Source of the DNA: Marinomonas ostreistagni
GTDB taxonomy: Bacteria > Pseudomonadota > Gammaproteobacteria > Pseudomonadales > Marinomonadaceae
Direction of reading: 5' to 3'
Assembly: GCF_016461785.1 (NCBI RefSeq)
Contig: NZ_JAEMUH010000012.1
Span: 62,001 to 126,000, forward strand
DNA: 64,000 bases
Both the position numbers and the translations under genes were made by a program. Below the pieces are notes generated by a model. The model saw only the letters and a program-made list of their open reading frames with translations, made no database searches and was not told where the DNA came from. Below are positions 17,704 through 26,501 of the stretch, in pieces; position 1 is the first letter of the stretch; each line of letters opens with the position of its first letter.

Positions 17704-18466
17704 CGTTTTCACTGCGTCGCAGGGAGCGTTGTATCCGCGATTCCTCGCGGCGCATCTTCAATAAATGGTCTTCGACAAAGACTAAATGCGAGTGCACGGC
17801 AGCGCGGGCTTCTTCAGGTTTACCTGCCATGATCGCTTCATAAAGCGCTTTGTGTTGTGTCATGACTTGCCCGCGAGCCGCTTTCTTCTCAAACAAATTG
17901 CTTAAATTGGCGGAAATACTGTTCTCTAAAATCGCGAATAAGCTGCGTAGGGTGTGCAATAACACGACATTGTGGGCGCATTCTGCGATCGCCATATGAA
18001 ATTCAGCGTCTAGCTTGGATTCTTGCTGAGCATCCTGCTGGCGGTTTGCTTCTAATAAGGCTTCATAACGCTGAGTGAGCATCGCCTTGTCCGCATCGGT
18101 CGCACGCAGCGCCGCATAGTAAGCCGATAACCCTTCCAAAGCATCGCGAAACTCTAATTGATCATACAAAAACTCATCATGTGAACTTAACAGGGCTTGC
18201 AGCGGGTCGGTAAACGAAGAACCGATCTGGTCGGATACGTAAGTCCCTCCACCGTGCTTGGTGGCCACCACGCCGCGAGCAGCCAGTTTTTGTATTGCTT
18301 CTCTTAACGATGGGCGTGACACCTCAAAGCGTTCTGCTAATTCTCGTTCTGGCGGTAATTTTTGCCCTGCTTTAAACGTACCGTCCAAAATCATACTTTC
18401 TAGCTCTTGCATGATGAGATCGGATATTTTGGTCTGTTTTGCTCGCTGAAAGGGGCGCTGAGTCAT
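17693..18466 (-). CDS. FadR-subfamily GntR regulator (PdhR/LldR-like)
   Basis: 257 residues. An N-terminal winged helix (LPPERELAERFEVSRPSLREAIQKL) is followed by an FCD effector domain containing AAYYAALR-like SAYYAALRATD, HNVVLLHTLR and IMAGKPEEARAAVHSHL. The similarity runs along the full length to PdhR and LldR, which sense pyruvate or lactate. It is divergent from the D-lactate dehydrogenase gene, and the gap holds three ATTGGT-N3-ACCAAT-type operators. It therefore very probably represses that gene, and itself, in the absence of lactate or pyruvate. Confidence 0.9.
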   Translation of the reverse strand: MTQRPFQRAKQTKISDLIMQELESMILDGTFKAGQKLPPERELAERFEVSRPSLREAIQKLAARGVVATKHGGGTYVSDQIGSSFTDPLQALLSSHDEFLYDQLEFRDALEGLSAYYAALRATDADKAMLTQRYEALLEANRQQDAQQESKLDAEFHMAIAECAHNVVLLHTLRSLFAILENSISANLSNLFEKKAARGQVMTQHKALYEAIMAGKPEEARAAVHSHLVFVEDHLLKMRREESRIQRSLRRSENANR

Positions 18467-18510
18467 ATTTTTCTCTTACTAGACGTATTGTTTTAAAAGA
18501 TAAAATCATT

Positions 18511-18697
18511 ATTGGTATGACCAATATTAAGTTTATCAACAGGGAAATAGGATTTTGTTAATAACCATAAAATTGGTAAAACCAGTAAAAATATAGCCTA
18601 AAAGTCGCTAATTTCTTATAAATATGGAGTTTGACAATTTATAAAAAGCTTTCTATTGTCATGCAAAATAACAAAGGTAAATTGGTATTACCAATTT
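18511..18697. promoter_or_regulatory. Three PdhR/LldR-type operators
   Basis: ATTGGTATGACCAAT (18511-18525), ATTGGTAAAACCAGT (18572-18586) and AAATTGGTATTACCAATTT (18679-18697) share the GGT-N3-ACC palindrome bound by PdhR and LldR. Starts are 61 and about 107 bp apart. The third lies just before the dehydrogenase start and argues for the later start codon. Confidence 0.8.
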
Positions 18698-18726
18698 ATT
18701 TGATAAGGAATGCCAACCCTTATCTT

Positions 18727-21552
18727 ATGACGGATGCTTCTATGAAATCGCAATATCAAGCCTTGTACACCCAACTCGCTCAACGCATCGACGAAGAGCG
18801 TTTGATCCATGACCCTTTGCGTACCCTTGCCTACGGAACCGATGCCAGCTTTTATCGTATGGTGCCGCAATTGGTGGTGCGCGTGCACAACGAAGATGAG
18901 GTTCGCTTCGTACTGCAATGTACCCGAGCGCTGGATATCCCAGTCACGTTTCGTGCAGGAGGGACGAGCTTATCAGGTCAAGCGGTGACGGATTCGGTGC
19001 TGATTCAGCTATCAGATCAATGGAAAGGCTACCGCATTCACGATCATGGTCATGCCGTATCGTTACAGCCCGGCATCATCGGCGCTCGTGCCAATCAATT
19101 ACTGGCGCCTTATCAGCGCAAGATCGGCCCTGATCCAGCGTCGATTAATGCCTGCATGATCGGCGGTATTGCGGCGAATAACGCCAGTGGCATGTGTTGT
19201 GGTACCTCGCAAAACAGCTATCACACTGTGAAAAGCATGCGCATTATCTTTGAAGATGGCACATTGCTCGATACGGCGGATGAGAACAGTTGTGCAGCAT
19301 TTCGAGAAAGCCACGCAGATTTGCTATCAGAATTAGAAACACTTGCTTATGGTGTGCAAAATAACAGCGATTTAGCAGATAAAATCAGACACAAATATAG
19401 GCTTAAAAACACCACTGGGTACAGTCTTAACAGTTTGGTGGATTTTACCGATCCATTCGATATTCTGATGCACTTAATGATCGGCTCAGAGGGGACTTTG
19501 GGCTTTATCAGTGAAGTGACCTACCACACGGTGGAAGAGCATCCGATCAAGGCGGCAGCTCTGATCTACTTCCCCGATATGGAAACCACGTGTCGTGCGG
19601 TGACTGTGTTGAAAAGTACGCCCGTATCCGCAGTGGAGCTGATCGACCGTGCTGGCCTTCGTACCGTAGAAGGCAAACCTGGCATGCCAGAGATGCTCAA
19701 AGACCTTGGCGATGAGGTAGCGGGGTTACTGGTGGATGTACGTGGCTCAACAGCGGCAGAGCTAGAGCAAAAAGTGACTGAGATAACACGGTCTCTACAG
19801 GGGATGAATGCACTGTATGAGATTGAATTTACTCAAGAAAAAGGCTTATACGACACCTATTGGAAGATCCGAAAAGGCATGTTCCCAGCTGTCGGTGCGG
19901 TACGTAAAGTCGGCACTACGGTGATTATCGAGGATGTGGCGTTTCCCGTGGAACAATTGGCGGAAGGCGTATTGGAGCTTCAAGGTGTGTTCCAAAAATA
20001 CGGCTACAGCGAAGCCATCTTGTTTGGCCATGCATTAGAAGGCAACCTGCATTTTGTCTTTACTCAAGGGTTTGACGATCCTGCGGAAGTAAAACGCTAC
20101 GAAGCCCTAATGGACGAAGTCGCCCAGTTAGTCGCGGTGAAATACAACGGCTCCTTGAAAGCGGAACACGGCACTGGCCGCAATATGGCGCCGTATGTGT
20201 TGCTTGAGTGGGGGCAACAAGCCTACGACATTATGTGGCAATTGAAAAAAGCCTTTGATCCTAAAGGCTTACTCAACCCTGATGTTATCTTGACACACAA
20301 CGCCAACATTCACGTTGAGAACCTTAAGCCAATGCCACAGGCAAACGATAAAGTGGATACTTGTATCGAATGTGGCTTCTGTGAGCATGCATGTCCTTCC
20401 AGAGCACTGACCTTAACGCCGCGCCAGCGTATTGTATTGTGGCGTGAAATTCAGCGTTTGGAGCGCTCAGGTGAATCGCCAGAACGTCTGGCAGAGCTAC
20501 GCGAAGAATACGCTTACCAAGGTATCGACACCTGCGCCGCTTGCGGTCTATGTTCGATGCAATGCCCCGTTGGTATCAATACCGGCGATCTGACCCGTGA
20601 ACTGCGTCATGATCGCTATGATGACACCAAAGTCGGCTACTGGGTGGCGGATCACTTTGAAGGTGTCACTAAGACTGCTCGTGCTGGCCTTGCGGTGGCT
20701 GGCGGCATGCGTAATATCTTGGGTAACGGTGGTATGAAAGCCGTGACTGGCGTTGCCAATAGTTTAACGGGCGGTGTGGTTCCAAAATGGCACCCACAAA
20801 TGCCAAGCGCTGCGTCCATGCCAAAGCAGCGTATTGCCATCACCCAAGCAGGCCGCCCAACGGTGGTCTACGTGCCGAGCTGTGCTACCCGAGTCATGGG
20901 CGCAGGGCCAAATGCCGAGGACAAACGTCCGGTGATGGATGTGATGCTATCTGTACTGGAAAAAGCGGGCTACAACGTGATTGTACCTAATGGTATTGAA
21001 AGCCAATGCTGTGGCATGGCCTTCCAATCCAAAGGGCAATTCGCCGCCGCGGAGCAAAAGTCTAAGGATCTCAACACGTTACTGATGAAGGCTAGCCAGC
21101 AAGGCGCACTGCCCGTTGTCTGTGATACCAGCCCATGTTTGCTGCGGATGAAAGAATCCTTGGACCCTGCTTTGAAGCTATACGAGCAAGTGCAGTTCCT
21201 ATCCGAGTTCGCCATGGCGAATCTTAAGATCGAGCAGAAGATTCCGAAAATGGCACTGCACATTACCTGCAGCACCACGCGAATGGGCTTGGGAAACACC
21301 TTTGTGAACTTAGCAGAACAACTGGCCGACGAGGTGGTTATCCCCCCAGACATCACCTGCTGTGGCTTTGCCGGGGACAAAGGATTCAGCACACCAGAAC
21401 TCAACCAAAGCGCCCTGAAGACTTTGAAAAACGCCGTACAAGACTGTGAGGTTGGCTACTCCAACTCCCGTACCTGCGAGATAGGCCTAACCGAGCATTC
21501 GGGGATTGAGTATCAATCGATAGTGTATCTAGTGGATCAGCTTAGTACCTGA
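18727..21552 (+). CDS. FAD- and Fe-S-containing D-lactate dehydrogenase (Dld-II type)
   Basis: About 941 residues. An N-terminal FAD-binding PCMH domain (TFRAGGTSLSGQAV; IGGIAANNASGMCCG) is followed by an FAD-oxidase C-terminal domain (SLKAEHGTGRNMAP). Two 4Fe-4S motifs come next (CIECGFCEHACP and CAACGLCSMQCP), then two CCG domains (CCGMAF and CCGFAGDKGF). This fused layout matches respiratory D-lactate dehydrogenase of the Shewanella Dld-II kind, which passes electrons from D-lactate to the quinone or cytochrome pool. The start is uncertain: ATG at 18727 or 18742. An earlier start would place an operator inside the gene. No lactate permease is adjacent. Confidence 0.88.
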   Translation: MTDASMKSQYQALYTQLAQRIDEERLIHDPLRTLAYGTDASFYRMVPQLVVRVHNEDEVRFVLQCTRALDIPVTFRAGGTSLSGQAVTDSVLIQLSDQWKGYRIHDHGHAVSLQPGIIGARANQLLAPYQRKIGPDPASINACMIGGIAANNASGMCCGTSQNSYHTVKSMRIIFEDGTLLDTADENSCAAFRESHADLLSELETLAYGVQNNSDLADKIRHKYRLKNTTGYSLNSLVDFTDPFDILMHLMIGSEGTLGFISEVTYHTVEEHPIKAAALIYFPDMETTCRAVTVLKSTPVSAVELIDRAGLRTVEGKPGMPEMLKDLGDEVAGLLVDVRGSTAAELEQKVTEITRSLQGMNALYEIEFTQEKGLYDTYWKIRKGMFPAVGAVRKVGTTVIIEDVAFPVEQLAEGVLELQGVFQKYGYSEAILFGHALEGNLHFVFTQGFDDPAEVKRYEALMDEVAQLVAVKYNGSLKAEHGTGRNMAPYVLLEWGQQAYDIMWQLKKAFDPKGLLNPDVILTHNANIHVENLKPMPQANDKVDTCIECGFCEHACPSRALTLTPRQRIVLWREIQRLERSGESPERLAELREEYAYQGIDTCAACGLCSMQCPVGINTGDLTRELRHDRYDDTKVGYWVADHFEGVTKTARAGLAVAGGMRNILGNGGMKAVTGVANSLTGGVVPKWHPQMPSAASMPKQRIAITQAGRPTVVYVPSCATRVMGAGPNAEDKRPVMDVMLSVLEKAGYNVIVPNGIESQCCGMAFQSKGQFAAAEQKSKDLNTLLMKASQQGALPVVCDTSPCLLRMKESLDPALKLYEQVQFLSEFAMANLKIEQKIPKMALHITCSTTRMGLGNTFVNLAEQLADEVVIPPDITCCGFAGDKGFSTPELNQSALKTLKNAVQDCEVGYSNSRTCEIGLTEHSGIEYQSIVYLVDQLST

Positions 21553-21688
21553 TACCTGAGTTTAATCCTTCATAAAGATCACTTAGCCATTGCCCAATGT
21601 ATCGTGAGTCGTGGCTATTTGATTCTTTGAGTAAACTGCTGAGAAAAGGCTCGCTTTGCGTTGTTAATACAGCATTTAAAGGGCTTCC

Positions 21689-21967
21689 TTGATGATGGAT
21701 ATTGCCTTGTATGAAGAGCGTATTAGTGATGCGGTCGCCAACTACTATCAAAAGTTGGCAGAAAAAGAGATTAATAGGGGGCATAAAACAGCCTACCAAG
21801 AAGCGGGTAAGCAGCTACGCAAAATGCGAGCAGTGTTAGAGAAACATGGTCTTTTAAACGAATGGCATGAGCATATCGTTAAACTACAAACTGAGCATAA
21901 GCGTAAGATTCGGTTAATGGAAGTTTTGGAACGTATTAGTGTTCCAAGTAAAAAGCTGATTGATTAA
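21689..21967 (+). pseudogene. Probable remnant of a SWIM zinc-finger/DUF6880-type protein C-terminus
   Basis: A 92-codon frame of charged helices. The segment AYQEAGKQLRKMRAVLEKHG followed by EWHEHIVKLQTEHKRKIRLMEVL resembles, from memory, the C-terminal tail of SWIM/DUF6880 proteins. No SWIM finger, no ribosome site and a TTG-ATG-ATG start suggest a leftover 3' fragment. Alternatively it is a small free-standing gene. The flanking 21553-21688 stretch shows no supported gene. Confidence 0.35.
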
Positions 21968-22007
21968 TCAGTAGCTCTACTCTGGTTAATATTTTTCTTG
22001 CATCATT

Positions 22008-22036
22008 CGTACATACCATACAGTATTGTATGTACG
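22008..22036. promoter_or_regulatory. Palindromic operator upstream of the DUF2867-tetR pair
   Basis: CGTACATAC (22008-22016) and GTATGTACG (22028-22036) are perfect reverse complements around an 11-bp centre that itself contains part of a second palindrome (ATACA-GTAT-TGTAT). It is 23 bp before the DUF2867 start. Its position and form fit a TetR autoregulatory site. Confidence 0.6.
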
Positions 22037-22058
22037 AGTTAACTAAAGGAGTTAGTGT

Positions 22059-22571
22059 ATGTCGTTTCTTTTCTCGCAAATAAAATCGATGCCAATTCCG
22101 GAGGGGGATCGTTTGTCCTCCTTGGCACAAGCGCCCTACTTCCGTGACATGCTCTCGGCATCGCTGAAGCAACCAGAGCTGGTGGCGAGCCAACTACAAT
22201 ATCGCATTTTTAATTACTTACCTCTGTGGGTGAATGGCTTGATGGGGTTACGGAATCGATTGGTGAAACGTTTGGGCTTTGAAGTCGGGCAAACGACGAT
22301 GACGCCTAAAGAAGATCATTGGCAAGTCGGAATCAAAGCTGGCTTTCTGACAGTAATGGAAATCTCTGATGATGAGGTGATCAGTGGTGCTGAAGACCGA
22401 CATATGAGTTTTTTCATCAGTGTGAAGAAAACGAACGACGCGGTGACTGTGTCGACTTTGGTGAATCAAAAAACATGGATCGGTCGCCTATATGTGAACG
22501 CGATCTTACCATTTCACTATGTCATTGCTCGAACGGTGATCAACAATGCGATGAAAGCGGGAAGAATATGA
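22059..22571 (+). CDS. DUF2867 family protein
   Basis: 170 residues of the DUF2867 type, a family of unknown function with an SRPBCC-like look. Seen features are the N-terminal PIPEGDRLSSLAQ, the FxVGQTTMTPKEDHWQVG-like core and the C-terminal ILPFHYVIARTVINNAMK. The start has AAAGGAG. The stop overlaps the tetR start by ATGA, so the two form a coupled operon. A palindromic operator sits in the promoter. A self-regulated stress or xenobiotic response is a reasonable guess, with no direct evidence. Confidence 0.75.
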   Translation: MSFLFSQIKSMPIPEGDRLSSLAQAPYFRDMLSASLKQPELVASQLQYRIFNYLPLWVNGLMGLRNRLVKRLGFEVGQTTMTPKEDHWQVGIKAGFLTVMEISDDEVISGAEDRHMSFFISVKKTNDAVTVSTLVNQKTWIGRLYVNAILPFHYVIARTVINNAMKAGRI

Positions 22572-23134
22572 AATCAGAGACTAAAAATAGTCGCATAGAC
22601 TGGCTAAACTTTGCTTTTGAGGTCTTAGTTAAAAAAGGCCCAGAGCATTTAAAAATTATCCCTTTGTGTGAGCTAAAAGGTGTCACGAAAGGCTCCTTTT
22701 ATCATCATTTCAAAAATAGAAAAGTATTCATTGATAGCTTGATGGAGCATTGGTATCAAACCACTACTCAGGGCTTTATCGATCAGGTGAATCCTGACGC
22801 GCCCGCTTTACAGCGCTTAAAAGCGCTTGATCAGATCATTGCAAAGAATAACGTGGAAGCTGAGCATCATATACGCGCTTGGGCGCTGAAAGAGCCAACT
22901 ATCCGACAGCATCTAGAGAAAATTGATGGTCAGCGACAAGAGTATTTAGCTGAATGTTATCAAGAACTTGGCTTGTCGCAACAGCAGGCGAAAGAGGTTG
23001 CTCTCATCGCTTACTCAAGCTTCTTAGGCATGGCGCAGATTCGACCTACTCCAACGGCTGATGAACTCGGCCGAATGATGCTAATGATACTGACGGCCTT
23101 TATTCCGAATCTATCAAACGGAATCGATTTATAA
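22568..23134 (+). CDS. TetR/AcrR-family transcriptional regulator
   Basis: 188 residues. The helix-turn-helix region reads IIPLCELKGVTKGSFYHHFKNRKVFIDSL, with the C-terminal half of the DNA-binding motif clear and the first helix weaker. The ligand domain is helical, with a C-terminal LMILTAFIPNL. It starts within the DUF2867 stop codon (ATGA). The CGTACATAC-N11-GTATGTACG palindrome upstream of the pair is the likely operator. It ends 2 nt before the convergent TauE gene. Confidence 0.85.
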   Translation: MKSETKNSRIDWLNFAFEVLVKKGPEHLKIIPLCELKGVTKGSFYHHFKNRKVFIDSLMEHWYQTTTQGFIDQVNPDAPALQRLKALDQIIAKNNVEAEHHIRAWALKEPTIRQHLEKIDGQRQEYLAECYQELGLSQQQAKEVALIAYSSFLGMAQIRPTPTADELGRMMLMILTAFIPNLSNGIDL

Positions 23135-23136
23135 CG

Positions 23137-23943
23137 TCACAACCAAAACGTCGAGTACATGCCGAAGGCACAGACCAGTAACAACGCCCAGCCGATAAAT
23201 TTAAAGAAGGTGGGCGTTTCAGCTTTTTGGATGCGCTCATGGAAATGCTGCCCCATCAAGTGGCCGACAAAGGCACAAGGTAGCAACCAAAGTTGATGAA
23301 TGAGCTGTAAATCGACTCCCGCGATTAGGAAAGACGCCATCTTGATACATACCAAGATAAACCAGAGTACGAATAAGGTATCGCGCAGCTGATGGCGAGG
23401 CACCTTGGTGGCGAATACTGAAACGATCAGTGGTGCACCGATCAAAGATGTGCCGCTAACGTAGCCGCCCATCATGAGTAGCCCCGTGCTGACGATGGGG
23501 TTCTTGCTATAGAACGGTTTATTGATGATGTACGACACCGCAAATACCGCGACGATTACGAAAATTACACCAGTGACAATGTCATTAGGCAGAGTTAATA
23601 AGCCAAATACACCAATCAACTTGGGGACGATCATGATACCCAATGCTTTTCGCAGATAGCCCCAAGCAATATTACCCTGCTCTGCAGAGGGCTGTTCTGA
23701 TTCGCTAACCGTAGCTCTTTTTTCTGCTTTGGCTTTTTGCGCACCTCGCCAAGCGATCCAGCTGGAAAAGATCAGCAGATGAATGGAGATAATAGGCAGG
23801 AATACCAAAGGATCGTTATGTACTAATAGCAAAAAAGGCAAAGCCAATACTGCTCCGCCGAAGCCCAACCCCGTGCGAACAAAACCACTCCAAATGAAAA
23901 TCCCTGCGATGGCGACGTACTGCCACCAGAGTAACTGTTCCAT
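23137..23943 (-). CDS. TauE/SafE-family membrane exporter
   Basis: 268 residues with about eight membrane helices, of the COG0730 family that exports sulfite, sulfoacetate or related organic anions. Seen are the N-terminal GIFIWSGFVRTGLGFGGAVL and the repeat-like MMGGYVSGTSLIGAPLIV. A charged cytoplasmic loop (KAKAEKRATVSESEQPSAEQ) lies near residue 75. The substrate is not evident. It is in the same orientation as the LysR gene upstream, 43 nt away, so the two may be transcribed together. Confidence 0.85.
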   Translation of the reverse strand: MEQLLWWQYVAIAGIFIWSGFVRTGLGFGGAVLALPFLLLVHNDPLVFLPIISIHLLIFSSWIAWRGAQKAKAEKRATVSESEQPSAEQGNIAWGYLRKALGIMIVPKLIGVFGLLTLPNDIVTGVIFVIVAVFAVSYIINKPFYSKNPIVSTGLLMMGGYVSGTSLIGAPLIVSVFATKVPRHQLRDTLFVLWFILVCIKMASFLIAGVDLQLIHQLWLLPCAFVGHLMGQHFHERIQKAETPTFFKFIGWALLLVCAFGMYSTFWL

Positions 23944-23986
23944 AGAGTGTGATCCTTATTGGTTAGGTTTGGGTGATAAGCCTAAA

Positions 23987-24871
23987 TTATGAGGGGATAA
24001 ACCACGCTTGGCTATGGAGAAACTTGGTTAATTCGTCCCGTAGAAGTTTGGCTCTGACTGACAGGCTACGTCGATAGGGCCAGACCATATAGATTTCCCG
24101 GCTTGGACCTTGCCATTCCGGCAGCACTCGAAGCAAATTCCCTTGTTCTAAATCGCGATACACCATCCCCTTAGGCAGCAGGCTGATCCCTTTGCCGCGT
24201 AGCACAAGGTTAAGAGCAACGCGCATATCGTTGCTTTGAAAGTGATGATGTTTCTGAATGGTTTCATGGGCGCCGCTTTGGTGGATTAACTGCCAGTCAT
24301 TAAAGATATGTCCCGCCACACTAGGAGTATGCTGTATATCCGATAACTCAGTCGGTAGTTTTGCAAAGCTCGGCGAAGCTACCACAACACTGTAGACCTC
24401 ACCTATTTTCTTTTGCACCAGCGATAAGTTGCTGTCTTGCCCCACTCTTAAAGCAAGGTCTGCTTGTGTGTCTTGCAAGCTTTGATAATCATTGTTTAAT
24501 TCAATACGCAGGGAGATATCAGGAAACTGCTGCGCAAAATACGCCCAGAAATCATCGAGTGCCCCAACGCCTAGATTGGTTGGAGCCAATATTTTTACTT
24601 CCCCTTCAAGGCTATTTAGCGTGTGATCTAAATTGGAAATCCGCTGATCTAACGCTTCGATAAATTCTGCACATTCTCTGTGATAGCGCTCTCCAACCGT
24701 TGTCAGAGTTAAACCCTTGGTGGAACGATGCAGTAACACCGAGCCTAACTTAGATTCCAGTGCCGCAATCCGTCGTGACACCGTGGCGATGGTCATCCCC
24801 AGCTTATCTGCGGCAGCGGTCAGACTCTTAGTGTCTGCGGCGGCTATAAAGATTTTAAGATCATCGAGCAT
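23987..24871 (-). CDS. LysR-family transcriptional regulator
   Basis: 294 residues, normal length. The N-terminal helix-turn-helix is DTKSLTAAADKLGMTIATVSRRIAALESKLG. The effector domain begins near residue 90 (VKILAPTNLGVGAL), and IYMVWPYRRSLSVRAK near the C-terminus is typical of the CrgA/aaeR-like group. The start is taken as the ATG at 24871; a TTG 16 codons earlier is possible. It is divergent from a DUF2798 gene, a frequent pairing, and the 108-bp gap is the likely operator region. Inducer unknown. Confidence 0.88.
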   Translation of the reverse strand: MLDDLKIFIAAADTKSLTAAADKLGMTIATVSRRIAALESKLGSVLLHRSTKGLTLTTVGERYHRECAEFIEALDQRISNLDHTLNSLEGEVKILAPTNLGVGALDDFWAYFAQQFPDISLRIELNNDYQSLQDTQADLALRVGQDSNLSLVQKKIGEVYSVVVASPSFAKLPTELSDIQHTPSVAGHIFNDWQLIHQSGAHETIQKHHHFQSNDMRVALNLVLRGKGISLLPKGMVYRDLEQGNLLRVLPEWQGPSREIYMVWPYRRSLSVRAKLLRDELTKFLHSQAWFIPS

Positions 24872-24979
24872 TTTTGCATTTTTGTAAAAAAGGTTATTGA
24901 AACTGTCTATTTTTACCAATATAGCGGTTTGTTAAGCTTGCTGTATAGAATTAAGTGGTTGAGCAAAGAGGTTTTCCAC

Positions 24980-25192
24980 ATGAAACATCGAATTATATTC
25001 GCGGCATTGATGTCATTCGTTTTATCACTACTCATGACAGCTTGGGTGACCTTTGTGAACTTAGGCATGCATCCTGACTTTGTCTCATTCTGGATGAAAT
25101 CTTGGGTACTCGCATGGCCCGCAGCAGGCGCTATCTCGTTTATCTTTGGCCCCTACTTACACCAGCTTGCTACCAAACTAGCAACCAAGTAG
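24980..25192 (+). CDS. DUF2798 small membrane protein
   Basis: 70 residues with two membrane helices (FAALMSFVLSLLMTAWVTFVNLG and WVLAWPAAGAISFIFGPYL), a clear DUF2798 pattern. Function is unknown; homologues are often next to LysR regulators, as here. AGAGG lies 9 nt before the ATG at 24980. The TAG stop is formed by the first bases of a GTAG-type REP element, so an insertion or expansion of that repeat may have set the present C-terminus. Confidence 0.8.
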   Translation: MKHRIIFAALMSFVLSLLMTAWVTFVNLGMHPDFVSFWMKSWVLAWPAAGAISFIFGPYLHQLATKLATK

Positions 25193-25231
25193 GACCGCGC
25201 TGCGCGCGGGAAAAGCCCGCGTACGACCTGG
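25189..25231. repeat. GTAG-type REP pair at the end of the DUF2798 gene
   Basis: GTAGGACCGCGC then GCGCGGGAA (25189-25212) is followed by an inverted second unit, CCCGCGTACGAC (ending about 25229). The head-to-head pair looks like a BIME. The GTAG head supplies the stop codon of the gene before it. Confidence 0.7.
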
Positions 25232-25243
25232 CTTAAGTATCTA

Positions 25244-25310
25244 GGGGTCAGATTCCTTATAAATAAATTTATCGTTTGCGAGAGATGAATCATTAAAGGA
25301 ATCTGACCCC
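25244..25310. repeat. 67-bp MITE-like inverted repeat
   Basis: GGGGTCAGATTCCTT (25244-25258) and AAGGAATCTGACCCC (25296-25310) are perfect 15-bp reverse complements around 37 AT-rich bases. GGGGTCAGA-type repeats occur widely in gammaproteobacteria, often with TnpA-REP transposases. No transposase is present here. Confidence 0.7.
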
Positions 25311-25352
25311 ATATATGCACGGCTTTTTCAACAATGCACTTCGTACGGACAC

Positions 25353-25392
25353 AAAAAAACCACGTCAGGGTTGCCTCTGACGTGGTTTTTTT
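25353..25392. terminator. Bidirectional terminator downstream of aguA
   Basis: AAACCACGTCAG and CTGACGTGGTTT form a long stem with an A run before and a T run after. It can end transcription of aguBA on the minus strand and of DUF2798 on the plus strand. Confidence 0.88.
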
Positions 25393-25414
25393 AACACTTC
25401 TTCCGATTGAGAAT

Positions 25415-26488
25415 CTAAACCGGTATCTGTTGTGTAATGCAGTGCAGGTTGCCGCCGCCTAGTAGGACTTCACGTGCTGGAATACCAACGATGGTATGAG
25501 ACGGGAAGGCTGTTTGCAGTACTTGCTCCGCTTCGCTGTCTTTTTCAGTATCCAATTGCGGGTAGAACACGGCGCCATTGGTAATCAGGAAGTTAGCATA
25601 GGACGCACCTAGTCGCTCCCCCGCTTCGCGGGCCATACGATCCGGTTGCACGAGGCCGTTGGCTTCTTCCTCACCCATAAACAGTGGTCCCGGCATTGGG
25701 ATGTTGTGAATGATTAGCGAGCGCCCTTTGGCATCGGTGGTTTCGAACAATACTTTCAATGCTGCTTGGCTGATGTCGTATTGCGGGTCACTTGGATCAT
25801 CACAGATGGTTAAGATGACTTCCCCTGGTTTGACCACATGCAAAATGTTGTCGATGTGACCATTGGTTTCGTCGTTAAACAGTCCAAGGGGGAGCCAAAT
25901 GACTTTCTCAATCCCTAAATACGCCTGCAGCTGCGCTTCAATGTCAGCACGGCTAAGATCTGGGTTGCGACTTGGGTGCAGCAAACATTCTTCCGTGGTG
26001 TACACAGTGCCGTCGCCATCACTGTGGATGGAACCACCTTCTAGAATAAACGGTGCGTCGTAGCGTTTTACGTCTTCTAATTCAGCGATTCGAGAGGCAA
26101 CGATTTCATCATCTGACCAGTCATCGTACAGACCATCCAGTTTGCCACCCCAAGCATTAAAGCCCCAGTTAATGGCGCGTTTTTCGCCTTGGCCATTGAT
26201 CACCATGGTTGGGCCAATGTCTCGCATCCAAGCATCGTTATACTGCATTGGGAAAAGCTGTACCTGAGACGGTAGCATAGCTCTCGCCTGTGCCTCATAT
26301 TCTGGTAATACAGCAACTTTCACCGTGACATAACCGCTTAATCGCTCAATAAAGTGGGCAAAGGTCGCCTGCGCTGGCAGTGCTTGCTCGCGCCAGTTGT
26401 CTGGACGAGTCGGCCAAGCTAACCAAACGCTTTCCTGTGGCTCGTGCTCACCTGGCATCCAAAAGCCGTCCTGCTGTGGCGTTGTCAT
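25415..26488 (-). CDS. aguA: Agmatine deiminase
   Basis: 357 residues, the family length. Substrate- and catalysis-related motifs are present: DAWMRDIGPTMV, EGGSIHSDGDGTVYTTEECLL, LPLGLFNDETNGHIDN and the nucleophile Cys350 in GGGNLHC. It hydrolyses agmatine to N-carbamoylputrescine and ammonia in the cytosol. It is second in the aguB-aguA operon, 13 nt after aguB. The pair feeds putrescine into the gamma-glutamyl pathway encoded next to it. Confidence 0.96.
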   Translation of the reverse strand: MTTPQQDGFWMPGEHEPQESVWLAWPTRPDNWREQALPAQATFAHFIERLSGYVTVKVAVLPEYEAQARAMLPSQVQLFPMQYNDAWMRDIGPTMVINGQGEKRAINWGFNAWGGKLDGLYDDWSDDEIVASRIAELEDVKRYDAPFILEGGSIHSDGDGTVYTTEECLLHPSRNPDLSRADIEAQLQAYLGIEKVIWLPLGLFNDETNGHIDNILHVVKPGEVILTICDDPSDPQYDISQAALKVLFETTDAKGRSLIIHNIPMPGPLFMGEEEANGLVQPDRMAREAGERLGASYANFLITNGAVFYPQLDTEKDSEAEQVLQTAFPSHTIVGIPAREVLLGGGNLHCITQQIPV

Positions 26489-26501
26489 AGTGCCTCCTGT
26501 G

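Noticed and set aside
21542-21799. 85-codon minus-strand frame after the D-lactate dehydrogenase
   Set aside because: Its second half looks somewhat protein-like, but there is no start signal and it overlaps the plus-strand remnant; not supportable.
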